DNA of 64,000 nucleotides from Eonycteris spelaea (GCA_003508835.1 PUFA01000116.1:4650001-4714000); one strand, 5' to 3'. Counted from the first letter of the stretch, positions 23,621 through 36,115 are shown. A program made the numbers and translations. The notes: generated from the letters alone by a model not told the origin.

Positions 23621-24469
23621 AGAAGCGAAGTCAGCATGTTCCTTGGACATACTTAGGGGAAGTTAGGGGAAGGGTATAGGGCGATACTTGTGAGCAAAGA
23701 GAATAGCAAAGGAGAGAAGCAAGCAAAAAGTGGAAGTATAAAAATAACAAACGCCTTTATGATATGAACACATTCGTGTAAGTTCTGAGACATTTATATA
23801 AAGTGCACATATGTATTTTTAAAAGTTGAGACTAGTAGGAACGAGAGAGGGAGCTGACGAGTGTGCCAAAGAAATCGACAGTAGACATCTCCTTTGGCTG
23901 GAAGTTATGGGAAGAACTGCGATCATGTTTTGAAAAATAGCCATTTGACAATTATAAAAAGCTTTCCTCTAGTCTTTAAAATATTAATAAACCCTTTTAT
24001 GTTGCATCTGTGCATTTCCAGTTTATTTGAGGAAAAAGTAACACATTCAAAATGGGTAGCATACATATTATTCAATTATTACTTCAGTAAAGAAATAGAT
24101 ATTGATAATACTTGTGTGTGCTACAGGTAGTTCTGGATATAAGGAATGGTATACTGTACGAGGTGAGGTATGTAATACAGCTGAGGGAAGTCAAAGAAGG
24201 CTTTTAAGAGGAAGCAAAGGGTGTGTTCTGGGCAGAAGGGCAGCAAGAAATAAAGTTTAGAAGTGAGAGAGGAGTCTGGGTTGTATGTTAAGCATAATGG
24301 AGTAAAACAGCCAACTACGCAGTAGGTCGTAGTCGTAAGTGGAAATAAATTGCTGCATTTTATTTACTCCTAAGACTTTCTTAGTTGTCAGATGCATTAT
24401 TATTTTATGTATCATTAAGAAATACATACTCGCTTATTAAACGATTTATTGCACAGACATTTATATCTC
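23621..24469. other. Unannotated intron
   Basis: No gene was recognised. Positions 24180-24310 ('aagaaggcttttaagagga', 'tgttctgggcagaagggcag') resemble the unnamed mammalian-wide repeat also seen near 31.5 kb. Confidence 0.4.
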
Positions 24470-24845
24470 ATGGTTTCTCTGGGTGAAGAATTCAAGTGAT
24501 TTGGCATAGGCTTAGGAACTCCGACAGGTTGCTCTCAAGATGCTGGGGAGGGGGGTGTTGTCATCCAAAAGCTGTACAGGGACTGGAAAACCTACCTCCT
24601 GAGTGGCTCACTGCCACTCCAGAGTGAATGACCCGTGAGAGTGAGTGAGGAGGATTCTTTTATGACCTTGCTTCAAAGTCACATACCGTTGCTTCTGTAA
24701 CACTCATCCGAAGGGTCACTAGATCAAGCCCGCTCCTGGGGAGGGGAATTAGACCCCACCTTCTGAAGCAGCAGAGAAGGAGCCTCACAGGATCTGTGGG
24801 CATAACTGAAACTGTAACGTCCGGAAAGGGAAGTAGACAGGGCAA
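24470..24845 (-). mobile_element. MLT1-type LTR (ERVL-MaLR), antisense
   Basis: On the + strand the landmarks run 'tcatggtttctctgggtgaa', then 'aaagtcacataccgttgctt', 'gggtcactagatcaagcccg' and 'gaggggaattagaccccac'. This is the reverse complement of an MLT1 LTR layout. It is fossil and noncoding. Confidence 0.55.
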
Positions 24846-25359
24846 CAATTGTTATGCTTATTTTATAGAACTTCACATTCATTGTCTTACTCTTTGTCAT
24901 TCTAAATCACTTTGTGGAAGAAGTGTTGATCATGCTTTTTGACATAATATCCTCTGTGCATTAAGAACATTACTGATGAAGCATTCTGAAAAACAATAAT
25001 ATACTATTGACTCCCAGATTTTTTTTCAAGTGGCCGGCATCAGAAATGCAAGTTTGAATGATAGTGTTTTTCTTGATCTTACCAGAATATGTCAATGGAA
25101 ATGATTTCGTGAGCTCTCAGGATTCATTTTCCTTTTTAGATGGTTCTCAAGAGGCTTATCGGTTGAATTGAAAACCCTTGATTGAAGGCTTTTCATGGTC
25201 AAGATATGTCACCAGGAGCAACAAACCAAGTTTGTGCATGCATAGTGACAGCTATGTTCCATTTGTCACCAGGCCAACGAAGTTGTGATTGTATTGCTTT
25301 TAGAACACACCCTTAATTTCAGAATGTTAAAATACAGAAAAAGCATGCTCGAGATTACT
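24846..25359. other. Unannotated intron
   Basis: AT-rich; nothing recognised. Confidence 0.45.
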
Positions 25360-25800
25360 CAGTGATGTGGAGAGCTGTTCTTTTTGTTGGCTCAGCACTC
25401 CTTTTTTGGCCAGTTCTCTTTTTGGCAAAAGTCCCTTACTTCTTGAGGGGAATCGCTTCTTTACTTCAGGCATTTAGTTTAGGAGAAGCTGCCGATCATT
25501 ACACCCCAGCCACTGGGCACAGTGGTGGACCCCTCAAGCTATAGCCAAGCCAGGTCACCACTGTGATTGGTTCAAAGATGGACCCATGACTGTCAGTAAT
25601 CTTTTGAGTTTATTTTTAAACTGGAGTATTGCCAGGCCAACTGCCACTCTGCCATTGTCTCCAGGTAGAAAAGATGAGAGGAAGTTGTTTCCCCTGCAGC
25701 CATATGTTCTGGCTTGGGACGCAGGGGCAGAACTTGCAGTGAAGCCATGAAGCTCATAAGAGATTTTGCAAATAAATCCACTGAAAGTAGTGTGAATTAG
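25360..25800 (+). repeat. Possible degraded LTR-like repeat
   Basis: The phrases 'cactgtgattggttcaaaga' and 'tggacccatgactgtcag' and the closing AAATAAA-like signal near 25770 are reminiscent of mammalian LTR sequences, but I cannot name the family. Open frames 25362-25544 (+) and 25593-25781 (-) have no known domain. Confidence 0.3.
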
Positions 25801-28800
25801 AACTGTCCAGACCCATTAAAGGTTTGTAAAATATGATTTCATTTTTCTGTTTAGAGTTCTGCCTTTATAGTAAAATGTGAAAATCACAATCACCCATAAA
25901 GGCTGTGATTTTTATTTTGTAACTTTGATTATAACCAGCCCTTTTTTCTCATTAGCCTTTGAATTCTGTAACTGAGGGGTCTTCTACTATTGCGGTTTTT
26001 TAAGACTCTTACCCCTGTAGTTGGGGGAAAAAACAAACCTTTTTAGCAATAATAAAAATTTTAGATCCACTAGTTTTTAGATCCAGTTTTCGATATTTAG
26101 CTATTAAGAAGGGAAGATAAATATAACATTTTTAGATATCTGAAATTTGTTTTTAAGAAAATAATTGAGATTTTTAAGGATTGCTCACTGCTGGTTGGTC
26201 ATGTGGTTTACATTTGGTTTGGACTGAGTTATTTGAGAGAAAGTATCATTTTGGAATAAGAAAAATGAAAGTTTTAGCCATTCCAGACCTATGAAGTACT
26301 GAACACTCCAATTTAGATGTGGCATTTGTTACACCGGGCTTAAGCTACTGTTATAATTGTTGAGAATAAATAGTTAGATGTGCATTTTAATAGTAATATT
26401 TATATACTGTTTACTCAGAATTTACCTAAACATTAAAAACTAGACATTACTAAAAAATTGCCTTCTGTTTTCATCCTCTTTACTTTCTTTTATTTGCATT
26501 TAATTTTTACAATGCAGATCCTTTACATGTATTTTTGAATTTGCACCTAAGTATTTTGATTTTTTTGAAGTGATTGTAAGTAATATGGGGTTTCAAATTT
26601 TAGTTTTTTACATGTTTGTTATCATTATAAAGACGTATGGTTGATTTTTGTGTGGAGATGAAAAGATGCTAGTTTGAAAAGTGACACTATTTGTTTCCAT
26701 AGGAAATAATTGACCACACAAAAAACTTATTTAGGCAAAAATCTTCAAAACTTTTTGCTATTTTGTATAATGTACAACACATTGTAGAAATCATTTTAAA
26801 TAACCATTTTTTGAAGAAATTTTTGAAAGAAAATATTTATCCAGACAAAATAATTTTCTAAGGAAATGAGCTATTCGTGATGTAAAATAATTTTGGAACA
26901 TATTATTTATAGTATAATATATGCAGAAACAATTTAAGTTTAATTTTTCTGTGTGCTATTTTTTAGACTACATTTGTTTTGATTTTGTGCTTAGTTTTAA
27001 AAAGTCAGCTCAATCAGCCTTGCCTCTAAAATTACTCAGTATATCTCCTCCTAAATAGACACTAACTGAAAACGTAATGATTTGGACATCCAGTTAATGA
27101 CATACTGACTCGCTCTTTCAATCATCTGTTTAAAAATACACATTAGGTAAATTCAGTAGTCAGCACACACAGATTCGTATCTGAAGCCTTGCAGGGGATT
27201 TATGTGTTATTTTCCCACTAACCTAAGTTTGCTAGTAATTTTCTTATTCTCTGATAAGACCTGCCTTTATTAGTCAAAGTTGACTTTGCTGCTTTCACAC
27301 AATATTCACTACCAGTCTTTATTGGTCGCAGAGTTGCGACTACCATAAGCAAGCATGAAGAGAGGAGAGAGACAGAATAGACAGTTTATTTTCATGCAGT
27401 TTGGCTGCCCTCTACATCACAATTGTCACTGTAAAGTGGAGTTTAATGGTCATCCTTAACAAGTGTAGGAAAAACTGTTCAGTTTTACTCTTTCCATCTT
27501 GTGTTTTATGGATCTATCACACTTGGTTCGGAATAATGATGATTCAGTCATGACATTTTATTATTCAAGCTTGATGAATAGGAGTGGGAAGGGTAGTTTA
27601 TTTTATCCTTCTGTTCCATGATAACTAACAGTTTGAGACACTGACTGTGCTGTAGGAGACTGTGTTTAATGTGAGTTAAAGTAGAAGTGTCTCCGGCCTG
27701 ATCCAGACCTGGCAGCGTAAGGCTTCTTGCTTCCAGGGAGTTTGTTGGTTGGAAAACTCTGCTCTATAGTCAACAATCTTTTACAGTGCTTTTCCTGCGA
27801 AATCCTTTATTCAAGTGAACTCGTACGTGAGAAACATTTGGGAGTTCCCAGGACGGGGAACCGGTGAAAGCAGGTTCCTTTGGTTCCTCCCCAGGCTACC
27901 TCCAGATCTCTATTGGCCTGTTACAGTGTCTTAAATAACAGGGACTCTTGCGAATCCTCCCTCTGCTGTGCCTTAGGTTTGTTTCTTCTACTTAGAGTAG
28001 GTAAATTGAGGACTACCTTTTGATTACAAGTAAGTTTTTAAATGGTTGAAATATGCATTCTAACTAGTTTGAATAAATCTATAGTTAATTTCTATTATTT
28101 CATAACTGATATCACTGTAGGCAACATGACTTTAAAGAAGGGAGGTAATTTTTAGGGAATTGAAAGTTTTAATATACATCCATTGGAAATAGAATTAATC
28201 CAAAAGAATATACTGAATTCCATTAGGCTTTCCATTTTGGTATTTGTTAACCAGTTACCTTAAGTTGCCCATGTAAGCAGATAGAATGAAAAGGAAAAAG
28301 ATTCTTAAAGTGAATTGTTCTGTAAATTTAACATAACATATTCTGCTTTTTCAGTTATGTGAGGTTGGAACCAGTGTTGAGTCATCATCGCCCTGCTCTC
28401 AGTAGGATTTCTGGACACAGACACCAGTGGAGTGTAGCTTCGTATAAAATTTGAGTTTATGACAGAAAAACAGAGAGGTCCTGACTAATGATTGTTGAAC
28501 TTAGACTTTTTCACCTTTATAATGTTGCAGAAGTGATACGCATTCACTAGAAACCGTGCTTCAGGTTTTGAATTTTGATCTTTTCCGAAGCTGGCCGTGT
28601 GCTGTACGATAGTCTCTCCTGCTGCTGGGAAGTGGCAGTGAGCGGCAGCTCTGGGTTGGGCATGGTCACGAGGGCGACAGCTGACACTCCACAGTGTACT
28701 GTGATGTTGGTGTTTGGGGTGTTGTGTTCTGAGCACATTTAAGGCGGGCCAAGCCAAGTTCTAATTTTGATAGGTTAGGTACATTAAATGCATTTTCGAG

Positions 28801-29461
28801 TTAAGATGTTTTAAGTTAGGATATTTTAGTGAGGAACATCTATATATAATTATTTAAAAAGCAGTTAATAGTTTTAAAAAGAAGTTAAACAAGGAGTTAA
28901 ATGGCAGAGAGTTTTTATAATGAAACCTTTCAGGCATTGAAGGAATAGCACACCGCTCCTGCTGCACATCCAAGGGCGGGCGGGGATGTGCGTGCACACA
29001 CGCATGTGTATGCCCCCCGCTTGGCTACAATGTGCATCTGCTTATTTTATAAATAGAAACAGCATTGGGTTACTGTAGTAAAATGAGGTAATATCTAAAA
29101 CTGAAAGGTTGTAAGTACTTGGTAAATGGTAGCCATTATTAGAATTGTCATTCTTTAAGGGCAACATACACTTTTTCACCTTTTTCACACCTTTAATAGA
29201 GTTCCACGAACGTAGTGCATCCGCGGTCTCAGTAGTGATGGTTACCAAGCGTCATCCTCCTTGTTCCATTTAAGGACTAATATAATCCGGTTATTTTTAT
29301 TCAGAGTCAGTATTCCACTTCTTTCTTAAGAATAAAGTCAAAAGAAAAACATAAATGAAAAACAAAAGGCAAGCCACCTTACCAACCCAGTACTTTTATC
29401 AAGACTGCAGATACAACTTAAGATTTTAGACAAAGTAAAAAAAAAGGGGGGGGGAGGAGAA
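25801..29461. other. Unannotated AT-rich intron
   Basis: A long stretch in which I could recognise no repeat family or exon. A-run followed by a G-run at about 29438-29455. Confidence 0.5.
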
Positions 29462-30158
29462 GGACCCCAGACTTTTGCGTATTGATTTTCTATCCTCCAA
29501 CTTTCCTAAATTTACTTATTGTAACAGTTTTTTGATGAAGTCTTCAGGGTTTTCTACATATATCACCTACAAATAGGGAGAGTTTTATTGTTTGCTTTCC
29601 AATTTGAATGCCTTTTATTTCTTTTCTTGCTTGATTGCTCTGGTTAGGACTTTGAATAGTGTGTTGAATAGAAGAGGCAGAGGGGCAGCCTTGTCTTGTT
29701 CTTGATCTTAGAGGAAAAGCTTTTAGCTTTTTACCATTGAGTATGATGTTAGCTGTGGGCTCATATATGATCTTTATTATGTTGAGGTATGTTGCATTTC
29801 TACCCACTTTGTTGAAAGTTTTTATCATAAATGGATGTCAAATATTGTCAATTATGTTTCTGCATCTATTGTGATGATCGTATGATTTCTGTCCTTCATT
29901 TTGTTAATGTGGTGTATCGCATTGACTGATTGCAGATATTGAACCATCCTTGCATTCCCAGAATAAATCATTTAATGTATAATCATTTTAATGTTGAATT
30001 TGTTTTGCTCATGCCCTGTTGAGGATTTTTGCATCTATGTTTCATCAGGGATACTGGCCTATAATTTTTTTGTGATGTCTTTGTCTGGTTTTAGAATCAG
30101 GATAGTAATGCTGGCCTCATATAAAGCTTGGGAGCCTTTCTTCCTCTTCAGTTTTTTT
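29462..30158 (-). mobile_element. L1 ORF2 reverse transcriptase region, inverted 5' part of an L1
   Basis: On the minus strand the sequence reads as L1 ORF2 (FNKVGRNATYLNIIKIIYE, then AFPLRSRTRQGCPS and KEIKGIQIGKQTIKLSLF in the frame 29544-29828). The expected FADD-type catalytic motif reads FVGD, and frameshifts and stops follow. It abuts, head to head, the + strand L1 3' end at 30159-30440, as expected for 5' inversion. Confidence 0.9.
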
Positions 30159-30440
30159 GGTGTATACGTAAAGAATATTATTTAGCCATAAAAAAGAATG
30201 AAATCTTGCCATTTGCTACACCATGGATAGACCTTAAGGGCTACCAAGTGAAATAAGTCAAATAGTAAAAGACAAATACTGTATGACTTCTCTTATATGT
30301 GAAATAAAATATATATATTTGTGTGTGTGTGTGTGTGTATACACACACACATAACTAATATAGATATGGAGAACAGATTGGGTGGTGGGTGGGAGAAATG
30401 AATGGACTTTTTAAAAACTTTTAAATAAATCGAAAAAATT
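30159..30440 (+). mobile_element. L1 3' end, second half of the inverted L1
   Basis: Sense L1 3' end with 'attatttagccataaaaaag', 'aatgaaatcttgccatttgc' and 'agacaaatactgtatgactt'. It contains a GT/CA tract at 30321-30351. It ends in an A-rich sequence near 30420-30440. Confidence 0.9.
30321..30351. repeat. Palindromic GT-AT-AC microsatellite
   Basis: (GT)9 at 30321-30338, AT, then (AC)5A to 30351. The central 24 bases are a perfect palindrome. Confidence 0.9.
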
Positions 30441-31029
30441 TAAAAGGACATTGAGGGAAAATGATAATTTAATATGTCTGTAATGATATCTTCCAAAAAT
30501 AACCCTGTTAACACCTTGGAGTACTTATATTTTCATCTATGTGTGTGCATGTGTGTGTGATTATATTTACTAAAATGGGATATGTTATTTGGAAATAATT
30601 TCCTGCTTTACCGATATATCATAATTAGTTTAAGTAGTGCTCTATTGCTCTGTTCTGCGATATAAGTGGGAACCAGTATTTTTCATTGTCTCTGAAACAC
30701 CACTTCAGCAGAAGCACTGCTGCCCAGTTTTCACTTGTCTGTTTTTTTCCCTCTGCACTGATTTTCCTTCTCCGTACTGTGCCCTTAATATCCTAAATTA
30801 ATTCATAAATTTTTTGTATGTTAGTTTCGTTAATAGCCTCTGGCTCTAAATGTAGCCTACAGACATTGTAAGGTGATAGATACCCATCTTTTCAAGGTCA
30901 AAAATTTGGCATTCTGATAGACTTTGAATCTCAAAGATATTTTCAAGTAAAATGAATAGACAGCCCCTAATCATTTAGCACATAGACCATCCTTTAATCC
31001 CAGCCTTTTTGGAACTAGGGGCCAGTGCT
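30441..31029. other. Unannotated intron
   Basis: AT-rich, nothing recognised. Confidence 0.45.
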
Positions 31030-31219
31030 TCTATGAGAATCGAATGCCTGATGATCTGAGGTGGAGCTGAGGCGGTGATGCTAGCTCTGGGGAGCAGCTG
31101 CAAATACAGATGAAGCTTCGCTCACTGGCCCGCCGCTCACTTCCTGTTTTGGGGCCTGGTTCCTGCCAGGCCGCGGACCAGTACCGGTCCATAGCCTGGC
31201 ATCTGGGGAACCCTGCTTT
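31030..31219 (+). mobile_element. hAT-Charlie nonautonomous element, 3' part (MER1-like)
   Basis: The text 'ttctatgagaatcgaatgcc', 'gctgcaaatacagatgaagc', 'ttcgctcactggcccgccgc' and 'gaccagtaccggtccatagc' is the right half of a well-known hAT-Charlie family element. It ends near 'ggggaaccctgc'. It is 5'-truncated. Confidence 0.8.
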
Positions 31220-32009
31220 AACACATGTACATTGAAAAACTTAATGAATGATAAACTTAAAATTTTTTTTGAAGTTCAAAATTAAAATACTGATGTAATA
31301 AATATTTAGCTGGTTGCCTGCTACATACTAACCAGGTGTTCTTTTCAACTCTGGGAATGCAGTCGTAGCTAAGACATGATCTCTGCTGTCATGAAGCCAA
31401 CAGTTTATTGGGAGCAGTTTGGGGAAGACAGGTTATAATGTAAACAGAAGGACTAAAGGGAGACTATCCATTGATGATAAAATCGAATCGAAAGGTGAAG
31501 GGGTCAGGAAGTGCCTCTTTGAAGAGGTTACACTTGAATTGCAGTCCAAACAGAAGAAACTAGCCAACTAAAGCCCAGGTGGCAAAGCATTGCTGGCCAA
31601 GGGAGCAAGTTCATAGTCACTGAGAATGGAATAGGGTTGGCGTGTTTGAGAAATAGGAGGAAGGCTGTTCTAGAGGGTAGTAAGTTGTGACTTCTCATAA
31701 AGTTGGAGAAACAAAATTCTTTGAAAGTTATGTGCTTACAAAAGCTTAAATAACACTTTTGAAAATTTCCATGTAATTTCGTGTGTATAGTTACCTACTT
31801 TCTTGGACAAAAACATTAAATCTGAGCTGTTAATACTTTTTAGAACCCATTTAAGCTTTACTGTTTGGCAATTTTCATTGATTAAGGCTGAGAAGGATTG
31901 TGAGTCCAGCACTGCAAGAAAAAAATTTGAAAGAACCTTAATTTGCATTTTTGTGTAAGAAGGTAATAGCAATTCAAATGTTTGGTGATGACAGTGGCGA
32001 TGGTAGCAG
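31220..32009. other. Intron with an unnamed mammalian-wide repeat
   Basis: Positions 31330-31720 ('aagacatgatctctgctgtc', 'gaagtgcctctttgaagagg', 'ttacacttgaattgcagtcc') resemble the unnamed repeat described for 1440-2200. Nothing else was recognised. Confidence 0.4.
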
Positions 32010-32250
32010 TGGCAGTGACAGATAACATTGTTGAAGCGTTTACTAAATGCCAGCACTCTCCTGCGACCTCTTCATAAATCGATTCATCTAATTCTGACCC
32101 TGGGAAGTAGGTGCTCTTATTATCAAATGAGGAAATGGAGACATAAGAGACTCATTGATTCGTTCAAGGTCACATAGCAAGTCACATTTGCTCAGGGTGA
32201 TAAGCAGCTGGGCTGGGATTCAACCCCTAATTTATATGTCTCTGTCCAAA
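32010..32250 (-). mobile_element. MIR SINE, antisense
   Basis: The + strand reads as antisense MIR: 'gaggaaatggagacataaga', 'ttcaaggtcacatagcaag', then 'gggctgggattcaacccc'. Confidence 0.8.
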
Positions 32251-32384
32251 GTAGAACAAAGCTTTCTAATAAGTTATTAGAAGTTCATTTTTTCTTGTCA
32301 TATGAAAAGTTAATGATTATAAAGTATAAGAGGATCTAGTAGTTTAATTTTTTCTTTCTGGGAAGTATACGCCTTCGAACACTG

Positions 32385-32830
32385 TTATGTATTACATGCC
32401 ATTAAGTCTGTACCAGCTCATGGCGGCCCTATGAGTGAGTGACACCCACAGTGTCCGGTCCTCAGCAGCCCTGCTCAGCTCCCATGGCCTCATGCTTTTG
32501 ACTCCCTATGGGGAGTCAGTCCGTCTCACATTTGGTCTTCCGCTTTCCTGCTGCTTTCTACATTTCCCAACATTATAGCCTTTTCCGAAAACCCTGCCTT
32601 CTCATGCTGTGCCCCAGATAGGACACGTTCAGTTTTGTCATTTTTGCTTCCAGTGATGTTTCAGGCTGAATTTGCTCTAGGACCCTTGTTCGTCTTTCTG
32701 GTGGTGCTTCGTCTCCATAGAGCCCTCTTTTAACACCACACTTCCAACGAATCACTTTTTTCCCTCTCAGCCTTCTTCATTGTCCAGCTTTCACATCTGT
32801 TTCTCAAACGCTGTTAGTACATAAAACCTG
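32385..32830 (-). mobile_element. RTE-type LINE fragment (RT C-terminal region)
   Basis: The minus-strand frame 32573-32755 contains LNVSYLGHSMRRQG, the C-terminal 'LGHxxRR' signature of RTE/BovB-clade reverse transcriptases, with upstream text of the same type. The + strand phrases 'tttgtcatttttgcttccag' and 'tccagctttcacatctgt' are the antisense of RTE coding sequence. It is old, with stops. It could belong to an ancient mammalian RTE (RTE1/MamRTE-like) or to a later BovB-related family. Confidence 0.7.
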
Positions 32831-34099
32831 GTTTTAAGTATTTAACAAAGCTGACTAGAAAAAAAAGTGAGGCTGTATACTATTGTCTAGTTTCACTGAT
32901 CCTTTTAATGTGATTCAACATTTTTTGGTTCAGCATCTTTGGATCCCGTAATGTTTTTAGCAGGGTTTGATACTTGGGATCCAACACATTCAGCACCCCT
33001 AGGAGCTTGCTCACATCATATTATGCATCCCAGAGCAGCTCTAAGAAAGCAGATGCACCAAGGCTCTGCTGCATTTTACATTATCTCAAGGTCTCAGTTA
33101 ACCATTATTTATTTATTTTTTTTAAGAACAATTTGCTGAATCTTACAGCTTCAGGTTAATAATTAATACTTGGTGTTCATGCACTCCAGCTATATGTCAA
33201 ATTTCTATTAGGATACAATGACAAAAGATAAAATATTTATGCTAATTAATATTTAGAGCTATAGCTATTCATAGTGTAAACTTCCCTAAATGTTTGGCCA
33301 AATGACTACAGTGCGTATAGTCTTGACTATAACACCAGAGCTTACTGTTCATATGTCTTGTTGGTATTGATCTATAGATATTTTTAAGAATTTAACGTTT
33401 AAATAACCTTTTCTGTTTATACTTCTTGACTTTAACTACAGAACAGAGGTATGTGGAAAGACAGTGTAGGTAAGGTTTTTTGGTTTGTTTTATATCTTTT
33501 GTAGTTATGTTTAGAGATGGCTGTAATGTGTTAGACTTGTCTTTTGGGCAAAATTGTTTGTTTACAAATTACATTCTCACACTTTAGTCATTTCCTTTAG
33601 AAAGGAGCTCTGAGTGAATGATTGGAGTCATGCGAATAGATAAAAGTGGTGAGGAGGTTTTGTTCTTACGGGGGAGAGTAGTTTAATGTGTCCGCATGTA
33701 CCCATCAGCTGCCCTTAACCACTAACGTGTGGCCAGTCTCGCTTCATGTGTGCCCTTCCTTACTGGATTATGGTGGAGCAAATGCCAGATAGCGTGTAAT
33801 TTTCATCCACAAATAAGGAAATTATTTTAAAGATTTATTTCTAGTCTTTATTTTATGCAGTGGTACTTATTATAATATACTTAAGCTGCTTCTATTGAAA
33901 AATGCTGAAGGGCCTCATTTGCCATGCTTGAGTTAAGCCAGATGCCCAGGAAAGATATGGAGACAGATGGAATTTTTATGTATTTTAGACGTTGTGATCA
34001 AATACGCTACCACTCTTTCATTTGGCTTTCCTAGATAAACACTGAATCGTCTTTGATGCTTCCTTTTTCTCCTTCTCTTTCTGATACGTTTTCAAACTA
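32831..34099. other. Unannotated AT-rich intron
   Basis: No gene or named repeat was recognised. Confidence 0.45.
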
Positions 34100-34640
34100 T
34101 TGATTTTTTTTATCCTTTAAACGTCTGTTCAGTTCACTTTAAACTCTGTGTATACACTGCTGCCATCTTTCTTGACTGATGATTGTGTTTCTCTTAAGCT
34201 GTTTCCTCTGACTGCGTGTTCTCTTCCGTCGCCATTCGTCTCCTGGGCTGCCCTTCCTAGCTTTCGCCACATCCCTTGGCAGTGTCCGCAGTCTTCATTC
34301 TGTCCCATTGAAATGACTTTTTCTGATACTTAGTTTCTTCCATATGCTCGCCCTGTCGTAACCTCATCTTTTTTTATTTACCAACACAAACCTTTTAGGC
34401 CGCTCTCTGGAATGTCCTTCATATGTGCCGGGCTCGTTCATGCCCCCTGCTTTGATGTAGACTCTCTATTCTGTTTGTAAATCTGTCCTCTCTCTCCTTT
34501 GATCTGTAGTCTGTCTTTCCATCAAAGACCAGCTTATTCTCCTCCTCTTCTGTCGAGTCCTCTTTGATGACTCCAGGCCAAGACTGACCTTCCCCTTTCA
34601 GATTTTACATAAGTGCGACTGGTTGATGGTATGAAGTCTT
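34100..34640 (+). mobile_element. Probable L2 LINE fragment
   Basis: Pyrimidine-rich text with 'atcaaagaccagcttattct' and 'tttgatgactccaggccaag' near 34520-34590 resembles the L2 segment 'caagcaccagctcaaa...cttccctgactcccc'. Confidence 0.4.
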
Positions 34641-34843
34641 TTAGAATACTGTTTCTTGTATTCTAATTTTTTATGCATTTGTGTTTCTAAGCTGCATAGA
34701 TATCTTCTTGGGTTCAGAGGGTTTTCAAAAACAATTTTGGACGCATGGTGTGAACCTCACATAAATCTATTGATTAAAACTCTTGAATATGATGTATACA
34801 TGGACTATTTTGACTAACAATTTCATTTTATTATGCACATTTC

Positions 34844-34900
<57 letters not shown>

Positions 34901-35289
34901 GAGGGCTATTTACCTTCTCCTTCTTGGATTTGCTTCTAATCAGTCTATATGCCTTTAGCTGCTTCTAAAGGTTGACCAGAGGAAAAGACAATTAGCATCC
35001 TTTCCTGCTCTTCCTCTCTCCTCTTCGTCATCATCACCATCATCATTCCTCTTCTGCTGAAGAAGAGGGCAGTGCTTGTGAGTGTTATGAGTGATTGGTG
35101 GACCTCTTCAATGTCCAGTGCTACACTCAGTTGTCCTTTTTCAAGAAGCAGGAAAGGAGAAGGTTCTTAGAGAAATTACACCCGTTTAAAAAGACTTTTA
35201 AAAATAGTGGACTCATTAAGTGAGCAAAAAAAGCTTTGGATGTTCTTCTACACAAAAATACATCGTTTGTAAGAAGAGGGGGAGGAGAA
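34641..35289. other. Intron with a long TG microsatellite
   Basis: (TG)26 at 34845-34897. At 35019-35049 there is a short 'cat' repeat tract. No gene was recognised. Confidence 0.6.
34845..34897 (+). repeat. (TG)26 microsatellite
   Basis: An uninterrupted TG run of 52-53 bases, the longest dinucleotide repeat in the window. Confidence 0.98.
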
Positions 35290-35925
35290 GAAATGAAGAG
35301 TAAGGCTGGCCACATGAAGCACCGGCCGGGAGCGCGGGCAGCTGTGAAGTGAGCAGGCCGGAGAGTGCGAAGGGAGATCGATCGCAGTGACAGGCACAGC
35401 CAGTTCGGGGTGGAGGGGAAGCCCAGGGAATGGTCACCGGGTTATGAAAGGGGAGAGGAAAAAAGAAGTGGAAAATTTAAAAAGAAACACACGGAGGGAG
35501 AGGCCTGGAGTCGGAGGGGGAAAGGACTCAGCCGGGCGGGCACTTGAGGCGTGTGCTGCTGCCGCCCCTGTCGCTCAAAAGGGGGAACCGTTCAGAGGAC
35601 AGAGGCTCCTAAGAACTCTCGAATGGTTGCTGCCAGAAGGAGCTCTTAGAGGTTACTATATCTGCTAATTTATGTGTGTTGTAAGTTAACATGCATCATG
35701 CCATGCAAACACATGCACATGTGTTACAGAAACCCTGACGCAGTAGCGGCGCTGGCTCTGGCCACTCGTTTGCGTTGCTGCGGGTCGTGCCGTCCCGTTC
35801 GGAACCGAGCCGTGAGCCGTTCCAGCCCAGCAGCCGCGCTGGGACTCAGCGACCTGGACGTGGATCCCAGACGGACAGACATAAACTCCCGGATGTGCCA
35901 CCGCGCCATCTTCGGGACTTGCATT
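35290..35925. promoter_or_regulatory. Intronic GC-rich block with CpG-dense right half
   Basis: Positions 35290-35650 are GC- and purine-rich on the + strand, and 35730-35920 are rich in CpG. Overlapping open frames occur on both strands (35387-35668, 35674-35964, 35686-35979) as expected in GC-rich DNA, without known domains. Regulatory function is only a possibility. Confidence 0.3.
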
Positions 35926-36115
35926 GTTTTCTGCGGTACCTGCTGGGCACAGCTGGCCATTTAATTTTAATTCGCTCAATTTCGAGAACCCATTGTCTTC
36001 GTCTCACTGGCCACATCTCAGGTGGTCGCTGGCTACATGCGGATAGCACCATTTTGAACGGCACAGACTCCCAACATTTCCATCATCACGTAGAGTTCTG
36101 TTGGACAGATCTCGA
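35926..36115 (-). mobile_element. hAT-type nonautonomous element (MER3/MER33 group), antisense
   Basis: The + strand text 'actggccacatctcaggtgg', 'tcgctggctacatgcggata' and 'gagttctgttggacagatct' corresponds to this group of short hAT-Charlie elements, whose internal phrase is 'gccacatttcaagtgctcaa...gtggctac' and whose terminus reads 'ttctattggacagcgct'. Confidence 0.65.

Noticed and set aside
29544..29828. Active reverse transcriptase gene
   Set aside because: It is an inverted L1 fragment with a decayed catalytic motif and stops beyond the frame.
34845..34897. CRISPR-like or satellite array
   Set aside because: A plain TG microsatellite; no spaced repeats anywhere in the window.
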